Shown: piece after piece, positions 56,954-64,000 of the stretch | Numbering within the stretch: the stretch's first letter is position 1 | Layout of the letters: every line of letters begins with the position of its first letter | DNA from: Massospora cicadina | Lineage: Eukaryota; Entomophthoromycota; Entomophthoromycetes; Entomophthorales; Entomophthoraceae | Direction of reading: 5' to 3' | DNA: 64,000 bases | Assembly (NCBI GenBank): GCA_022478985.1 | Contig: JAKSZP010013345.1 | Location: forward strand, 62,001 to 126,000 | The notes under the pieces: generated by a model | Database searches by the model: none | The model's input: the letters and a program-made list of their open reading frames with translations, nothing else | Told to the model about the DNA's origin: nothing | Made by a program: the position numbers and the translations under genes

Positions 56954-59900
56954 ATGAGGCCCCAAAGGGGCACCCTGACCCTGCAGTCCATTAACTCTAA
57001 TGTGCTGCAGGATTACAAGCGGAGAGCCCACCTCCTCCGCAACTTCAGGTCAACTCACATGGATATTGCAGCCGTCCAGGAGCCCCATGTCCCCCCTCTG
57101 ATTTTGTAGCATGAATGACCAATTTGGAGGTAACTCCTGTTGGACACACTATGTGGCCCTTATTATCCCCAACCTCCAGGTGAAAACCCACCAATTTTTG
57201 AAGCACCTTGATGATCGCCTTATATTGACTAAATTATTAACCCTGAGTTCTCCTTCTTTGTTGAAAACATATACCTGTCAAATGCAGGTCAAGAGCAGGA
57301 TCGTCTTTTAGAAGAACTTGTTCTACTACAACTACCAGGCAATACAGTGCTGATGGTGGATCTCAACACAATATTAAGTCGGGTGAGTGACACCTTTCCT
57401 CCTGCCACACAAAACAGATGAGGTACAGCTCAGCTTCAAAATTTTCTCAGGTCAAGTGGTTTCATGGATGCCCTCCCCCCTCAGCATCTGGCCTTGGCTG
57501 TATGTCTCGGATCCAAGGTTCAGGTCAGAGATTCACATCAGATTCATGGATTGATATGGCCCTAGTGGGCTCCTTGCTGGTTGGTCGAGTTTCCTCTCCC
57601 ATAACCCGAGATAACACTATAAGTGATCACAGATCCCTCACGGTGATCCTGACAACAATCCTCAGAACATCAAGAAGATTTTGGCCAAGGATTGTTCCGG
57701 GGCTTTTGAACAACCAGTTTGCAAGAGAGAAGATATATGCAGCCATTTGTGAGCCAGAGCACCTGGCCTCACCTCATTTTGTGAACTTTACAAGAAAAAT
57801 GGGCTGATACAAAAGCAAGGATCCTAAAGGTAGCCTACAATTGTGCTAAGGCTCGAATGACAGCGGCCCAAGCTAAAGTCAGACGTGCTGAAGCTAGAAT
57901 AAGACACCTTGAAAGGAATTGCCGACCGCTGCCTTCCTCTCAATGGTTTGAGGCTTGGGAATTGGCTCGCGAGACATACCAGCAGGAACTTACTGATCAA
58001 GAAGAACATGCAGCAAACTTCACATCATCACGTTACTACACCCAGTTGGAACGGTCCACCCATTTCTTTTACCAGAAGCAGAAAGCCCGCTCAAAGGATC
58101 AGGAGATTGCAACCCTGAGGGTGGGGACCACTGTCACCACAAACAAGGTGGAGATCACCAGCGAGATCCACCGTTAAATTTCTGTCTCCTTCAAGGCTTC
58201 CTGGGTAATCCCAGCAGATGTTAATGAATTCATTTAAGTGGCTCCGGAACCAATGGTTTATTTCTCAGCGGATGAAGAACTTCTTGCACCAATTACACAG
58301 CAAGAAGTAATGGACATTCTTCTCCACAGCCCACACTTGAAGGCCCCAAACCCAGATGGTATCCCGTTTGAGGTGTATCTAGTGGATTCCGTCGCAGTTA
58401 CAAAGACCCTCCAGCCCCTCTTCTTGACCCTCTTGGCAGAAGGAGGAGTACTTCCTGACTCGAGAGGATCAACTATGACCCTTATCCATAAGAAAGTGAA
58501 CCGAGAGGACCTTGCAAACTGGCGACCAATATCACTATTGAACTTGGACCACTAACTATTTACTAAGCTTCTAGCAAACCGCATGACTAAGTGGGCAGCA
58601 CCACGCCTCAACCCAGCTCAACATGGCTTTATCCCAGGGAGATCGCTTTAAAACAATTACAATGAGCTTCTGGCAACCCTGTCAGATACCTCGTCTCAAA
58701 CACATGGTTTTGTGGCGCTTCTGGATATGGAAAAAGCATATGATCGAGTAAATTGGAAATTATCTGGACGCCTCCCTAACCCGCCTCCACATCCCACCAC
58801 AAGCTAGGACATGGCTATCAGCGCTTTACGCCAAGCTTCACACTAAGGTATTGTCCCCAACAGGCTTTACAGCAACGGTTATGTTTGAACAGGGTCTCCG
58901 GCAAGGGGATCCACTGAGCCCAATCTTGTTCAACATAGCTTTGGATCCTCTTCTGGATCTACTCCAGGAACGACTGGTGGGTATCCAGGTTCCTGGGAAA
59001 CCTCCCCCACCCGCACCATAGCCTTTGCTGATGACACAGCAGTGGCAGTTGGATGTAAGAAGGACCTGGACCTGGCCATGGAGGCCCTGAATTGCTACTC
59101 CAAGGCGTCCAATGCAAAAGTTAATACTTCTAAAACCGTTATAGTGCAAATTGGTACCCCCATATTTTCCTCCGCCTTTTGGTTTGGAACCTACCCGGGA
59201 CACCTTTTGGCATCTAGGTGTCCTCACCACATCACAAGGGGTTGAAATAAATGATAATGAGGACAGCTTTCTTAATGCAATAAACTCTCGTGTAGATAGC
59301 TGAGCTGCCAGCATATCACCCCTCAGGGATGCGCCCTGATGGAGAATGTTTTCTTCTATTAAAGCAATGGTTTCTCGCTCATGTCTGCCCCTTTAATGAC
59401 AGTTTCTACACGAGGTTTAATGTGATACTTTGCTGTTGGATATGGGGATCCAACCACCCACCCACAGCTCTGACCACAATATCCCGACCCTGCAGTGAGG
59501 GGGCCTAGGTCTTTTGGACACTAGATCTCATGCCACTTCAATACTGGCGGGGTTCCTTAAGCCCATCATTTGCTGGGATATGGCTCCAATGCCACAATGG
59601 GCTCCAGCCTTACGCCAAGGTTTAGCAGCCTCTCTAGGGCTTCCACGAACCTCACCAATAGCTGTGGGAGAGTGTCCAACAAACCATCCAGGCCACCGCC
59701 TCAAACCTTTATCAAGTTTTTACTGGAATCAGGCTCTCCCTGCACTTAAGAGGGCAGGAGTACGGGTGTACCACGCCTTCCCTTATAAAAGAAGTGGCCC
59801 TGGGATCATCCCCCAGCATCACACCCTGGTCCACAATGGGAGGATTGTTATCTCCCACTCCACCCTTTAGACAGACCCCCAATGCGGCCTCGTCTCCTTG

Positions 59901-60495
59901 ACCTTTTACCCCCACTGTGGAATGTGATCTCAAGGCGCTCTGGAAGGAAGTTATCCATCCTGTTCTCTCAGCAAAAGTGTCAAATACACTGTGGCGTTTA
60001 CTACACTGATCATACAGGACAGGGGATCGAACTGGTCCCACCTTCCAGTATAAGGGTTGCCCACAATGTGCAGAGCTGACAGACACCCACCTCCACCGCT
60101 TCTTTACTTGCCCCCTCATAGCCCCTTTCTGGAGCAAGGTCTGCAAACTCCTGCGAGCAGAACCCTGGGTAGCGCACCCTGTTCAGGACTTCATGTTCAA
60201 CCTCTTACTCCCCAATTGCTCCCAATCATTAAGGGTCCTGGCATTTGGTGTATTGATATGGACTATTCATAACTCATATCTTCGCGCCGCTTTTGACTCC
60301 ACTCTGTGGACGCTGCCCCATATGATCACCCACTTTCAGGTTCATTTCAAAATGGCTCTGAGAGTATTTACCATGTCGCTATGGGCCAATAGGTCAGTTC
60401 AAGTGGACACCTGGCTCTGGAAAAGCTTTCCCCCACCCTTTCTCAACACCGCTTACCCCTGCCTTCACCTCAAGCTCTTAGGAGCTCAGGCGTGA
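56954..60495 (+). pseudogene. L7 ORF2: endonuclease, reverse transcriptase, Cys-His module
   Basis: Endonuclease: LTLQSINSNVLQDYKRRAHL, MDIAAVQEPHV, IDMALVGSLLVGRVSSPITR and ISDHRSLTVIL. Reverse transcriptase: LKAPNPDGIPFEVYLVDSVA, TLIHKKVNREDLANWRPISL, PAQHGFIPGRSL, FVALLDMEKAYDRVNWKL, FEQGLRQGDPLSPILFNIAL and IAFADDTAVAVG, with the catalytic Asp pair intact. The C-terminal module (GDRTGPTFQY, CPQCAEL-like, HLHRFFTC) follows after frame changes near 59500-60100. It has multiple stops, for example TAA where L6 has Trp after FIPGRSL. Confidence 0.8.
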
Positions 60496-60571
60496 TTAAA
60501 TAAAGATCGGTTTATCCCCCCTTTAGGTTGGGACCACTTTATGCAAAAAAAAATTTGTTTGATTATTGGCG

Positions 60572-61480
60572 TCAACCCCTTTTCTCAATATCTTCAAACA
60601 GACCAATCCAGATGTTGGCCAATTTGTGCTTCTGCAAACCCATGTTGGTCATAAATAAAACCATATCCACATCTTTGAACCCCACTAGCCCTCTACGCCA
60701 TACCTGATCAGCAGCCTGACTCTTTATCTTCTTGGCTAAGCTGAACGAGTATTCTTTGGTTTTCAGCTTGATTAACGTGTAAGATAGGTTAGTTAGATAA
60801 TTTTGGGGATTCATTCCTCCAAAATCTTCTATGCAGTCATAGAGAAGCGCCAGAAGAGCAGTGTGTTGTCCATATAACAGTTGAAAGGGGCTCTTCCACA
60901 TGGCGGAATGGTATCTGATGTTATAAGAAAAAACGGCGGTGGAAAGGAGAGAGCTCCAATCAGAAAGTCAATCCGTTACCAACTTCTGTAAGATGTTCAC
61001 CATAGTTCCATTAACTCGCTCAACCATACCATTAGACTCAGGGTGATATGGGTCATCAGAACCCCGAGGATGCCCATCAACTCGTCTAGCTTTGGAAGGA
61101 TGTGCGAGGTGAAGTTGAAACTATTATTGGTAAGAATGTACTGAAGGCAGCCATGTCGTTAGATAATACATTCCATTATAAACTTGACCACTGTGACCGC
61201 CCCCAAATCCCGTATTGCCCATGCGTTGACCCACCTGTTCAAGTGGTCAATCGCCACCAGAATTTATGTGGCCCAGTTATCTCCCATTGGCAGAGGGCCA
61301 ACGACATCAAGGGATCCGTTTGCCAAGCAAAATGTGGTTTCACTAACTGGTATGAAGACTTCTGGCAGAATGGCTTTTCCACTTGGCATTGGTGGCAGCA
61401 GAATATTGTTTTGAGCACATCAAATTGCATGCTTTTCCAGTAGTACCAAGGTCACAACAATACCAGGGTCTTACATACTC
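60572..61480 (-). pseudogene. F integrase
   Basis: In order: MQFDVLKTIFCCHQCQVEKP (HHCC end), LDVVGPLPMG, ATKIVVAIDHLNRWVNAWAI, RDLGAVTVVKFIMECIIY, ILTNNSFNFTSHI (usual 'SDNG..F'), then PFQLLYGQHTALLALLYDC and KLANIWIGLFEDIEKRG (usual 'W.GPF.I'). It carries frame breaks and Asp to Asn changes. Confidence 0.7.
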
Positions 61481-61779
61481 CACCATGTCCAACTGCTTGG
61501 TGTGCACTCATGATAATGTTTTTTGGGAAGAAGGCCTTTGAGTATCACTGTAGTGTCCCCTATACTCTTGTATAACATCATTCTTCTGGAACGTATTAAC
61601 CTTATTTCATCTAATACCTTAATGGCTTGATGCGGTTCATTGTCACACTTCCTGCTGATCATCTTATCATACAGAATGTCACTCAGATCTGCCGTAACTT
61701 TAATTGTTGGTGGCCTTTATAAGCAATCAGCGTTCTGGTGTTTTGCTCCAGGTTGATGGAGGATTTCAAAGTCATAAGC

Positions 61780-62900
61780 CTATAGTTTGAGGGCCCATAG
61801 GATTAAAGCCCTTCAGGCTCCTTGAGATTCTGCAGCCAGCGTAACAAAGCATGATCTTTGATGACTCTGAACTTCACTCCATGCAGATACATTCTAAAAT
61901 GCTTATATGCGTAGATCACCACTAAGCACTCTCACTTGGTCACAGTATAATCGCGTTCATGGCTGTTCAGGCTCTGATTGCAGTATGATATGGGGTGCTC
62001 CTCCCCCTTCTCATCATTTTTGGGAAAGGCCTGTCCCAACGGCTGAAAGGGATGTATTCATCTGGACGATAAATACCTTATCAAAATTTGGATAACGTAG
62101 CACCAGCGCACTGATTAATGCCGTCCAAAGGGTGTCAAAGGAGCACTGTTGGCGTTCAGTCCATTTGAACACAGCATTCTTTTTTAGTAGCTCAAATAAC
62201 GGCCCCACAATACAACTGAGGTTAGGGATGAAGCGTCAGTAGTAGCCCATCATCCCTAAAAATACTTGTATGTCTTGCTTACTGGTTGGCTCAGTCATTT
62301 TTCAAATAGCTCTTACCTTGACTAGTTGAGATTTGAGCCCAATTGCATCTACTATAGACCTTGACTAATTGATCTTTAAGAAGTGGCATTTAAATGGCTT
62401 AATTTTGATGTTGGCCTCAGCAAGCCGGCGGAATACTCCTTCAAATGGTTAAGATGCTCAGAGAACATGCAGGAGAATACATTGATGTTGTTGAGGTACA
62501 CAAGGACACATGACAACTTAAGATCGGCAAGGATAGTGTCCATCGCCCGTTGTAATGTATCTGGAGCGTTACACAGCCCTTGAGGCATAAGGGTCGGTTG
62601 AAAAAGCCCCTTAGAGGTGCTTATGGCACATTTCCCTGTTCCACCATGGGCAACTCGATCTTCCATTAACTGGATATCAAATTCATTGCCAAGAAGTAAC
62701 AGGCTCCCCCTAATTGACTAAAAGCATTGTTGATCGCGGCAAAGGATACAAGTTCTTCTTGGAGATGCTGTTGAGCTTCCAGTAGTCTATTAATAGCTGG
62801 TTTGTGCCATCCTTCTTTTTGCAATTAGAACAGGTGAAGCTCACAGACTTTTTGAGGGTCAAGGATCCCTTGCTCCAGCAGCATTTTGATCTCCTCAGTA
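61780..62900 (-). pseudogene. F RNase H and reverse transcriptase
   Basis: RNase H region: MGPLFELLKKNAVFKWTERQ, then VLRYPNFDKVFIVQMNTSLS, where Asn replaces the first catalytic Asp. RT: GLFQPTLMPQGLCNAPDTLQ, RAMDTILADL and VLVYLNNINVFS at about 62481-62510, in which both Asp of YLDD are Asn. It is catalytically dead on sequence alone. Confidence 0.8.
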
Positions 62901-63479
62901 ACTATTTTTTCAGTTGCCCTTGATCGGCATATTGGCTGGGACCTTATTAGTGGATGATTCCCATTGTCCAATTGATGGACCACCCCTTGTGCGCACCCTA
63001 AATTGTGTTCATCAACAGCAAAGATCTCCTTTTATTTTTGAAATAAAGCTTCCACCTGATCTTTCTGGTCTTCCAAAAACCCCATTAAATTTTCAGCGGT
63101 ACCACCACCATTATGCTAAGCTGCGGTTTGACAGGCAGACCAAATTCATCCAGTGACTTATACTTGTGAGCCCAGAGGACCCCCTCAACTAGGGTCAAAT
63201 GCAAATATGCCATTATTTGGTGCTGGAGGATTCACATTGGTTCTTTCTGGAGGTTCGCTGACAAGATCTTGATTTCCTCATGTCCAAGAAGTATTATGCC
63301 TGGAAGGCAAATGAAGCTCAAGCCATGATTTCTGGTAAAGGCTAATAACTTTCCCATAGAGCCAGGCTGGTACTTCTACCTCCAACTTAGTGTTTACTAT
63401 TACTTGATGACCGGAGGGAATAGATATAGACCTGGCCTCTCAGAGAGGCAATCCTTGATAATTGTATATCTGATGGGGG

Positions 63480-63960
63480 AGAGCCCAGGTCTTCCTCTTT
63501 AGTCAATGGTAGTGCAATGGAATTACACCATCACTATAGGCAAGGTTAACTTGTCCCATATGCACCAGATCCTTTGGTACTCTGCTAGAGGTAAGAGAAA
63601 TTGGAATCCACTTCCCCAAGGATTTAAACGTCTCTTCTGGCATATTGACAACAGCACCGAAGCGTTGCATAAATGTAGTTCCAATTAGCAGGTCATAACA
63701 GCTGTTTAGTAGCACTATCGCTGAAGCTACAATGACAATTGACCCAAAATGCAAAGGCAATGCACTATACGCTCCCTCTGAGATTGTTCTTTCAGCTCCA
63801 GCGGTCCCATACACCATTTGATGATCTACATCAGGTTTAATTGCTAACTTTGTCACCATCTTAGCAGAAACTATGTTGACCAGGCACCCATATTTATTGT
63901 AGCATAAACTTGGGTTTTGGCTACCACAACGTCACAGTATGTATATTCAAAATAAAAAAA
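63480..63960 (-). pseudogene. F protease
   Basis: Reads GCLVNIVSAKMVTKLAIKPD (decayed DTG.S.N.VS), MVYGTAGAERTISEGAYSAL, then SCYDLLIGTTFMQRFGAVVN, the C-terminal 'YD.ILG.DFL' block of Gypsy retropepsins. Confidence 0.6.
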
Positions 63961-64000
63961 TTTGATTGTTGGATACGTGGACATTCAAGGGATCTCTTTT

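Larger units (their letters stand above)
54545..60553 (+). mobile_element. L7: decayed beta-lineage LINE
   Basis: About 6.0 kb with the same order as L6. The 3' end is AATAAAGATCGG, then CTTTAGGTTGGGACCA and an A-tail ending near 60553. The 5' limit is estimated from similarity of the leader to L6 (GATTTAGCTTAACGAATCTA). No target duplication was found. Stops and frameshifts are common, and the base composition is more AT-rich than L6. Confidence 0.75.
60554..64000 (-). mobile_element. Gypsy element F, decayed, running off the window
   Basis: Pol-like sequence on the minus strand in the order protease, RT, RNase H, integrase from right to left. No LTR is visible: the left end is cut by L7 and the right end by the window. 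It is distinct from A, B and C by sequence. Confidence 0.7.

Noticed and set aside
54545..60553. L7 inserted into element F with a target duplication
   Set aside because: F ends at L7's tail, but no duplicated target and no clear F sequence left of L7 could be found, so the relation is left open.
1..64000. CRISPR, bacterial operon or phage content
   Set aside because: No spaced short repeats, no bacterial gene order, and the retroelement and intron features are eukaryotic.

Overview
The window is a transposon graveyard from a filamentous eukaryote, most likely a fungus. The reasons are Ty3/Gypsy chromoviruses whose integrase ends in a chromodomain, LINEs with a CCHC-type ORF1 and an endonuclease/reverse-transcriptase ORF2, and one host gene, an allantoicase with introns of only 36-38 nt. 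The phylum cannot be fixed from the sequence. No rRNA, tRNA or CRISPR was recognised.

Layout. 1-1437: an LTR fragment and a LINE ORF1 remnant. 1438-4212: AT-rich DNA without a recognisable gene. 4213-5732: allantoicase gene on the minus strand, with one 1-nt frameshift and an unexplained open segment upstream. 5733-7627: AT-rich DNA and a 5'-truncated LINE tail. 7628-43405: one nested stack. 43406-54544: an old chromovirus (G) split by a second chromovirus (C), which is itself split by a solo LTR (D). 54545-60553: a decayed LINE (L7). 60554-64000: a decayed Gypsy element (F) running off the window.

The stack can be dated by insertion order. The oldest element is LINE L1 (plus strand), now in three pieces (7628-9936, 20475-20638, 40571-43405) whose reading frame joins across the breaks. 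Two other full-length LINEs, L2 (9937-15171) and L3 (15187-20459), both on the minus strand, entered L1 at the same 15-bp target, which is present three times. Gypsy element B (20639-40570, minus strand, perfect CCATC target duplication) entered L1 separately. Inside B sit chromovirus A (23720-30561, plus strand), which splits B's reverse transcriptase, and LINE L6 (32532-38978, plus strand), which splits B's gag. Inside A sits solo LTR E (28053-28931), which splits A's integrase.

Two LINE lineages are visible: alpha (L1, L2, L3) and beta (L6, L7, and two short 3' tails at 7126-7374 and 8674-8704). The A/C/D chromovirus family is the most unusual content. Its pol frame appears to continue through the polypurine tract into the U3 of the 3' LTR for about 140 codons, and the A copy carries an 11-nt LTR/primer-site complementarity of the kind used by self-priming Tf1-like elements. 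Nearly every element is broken, often by changes that fit G:C to A:T decay.
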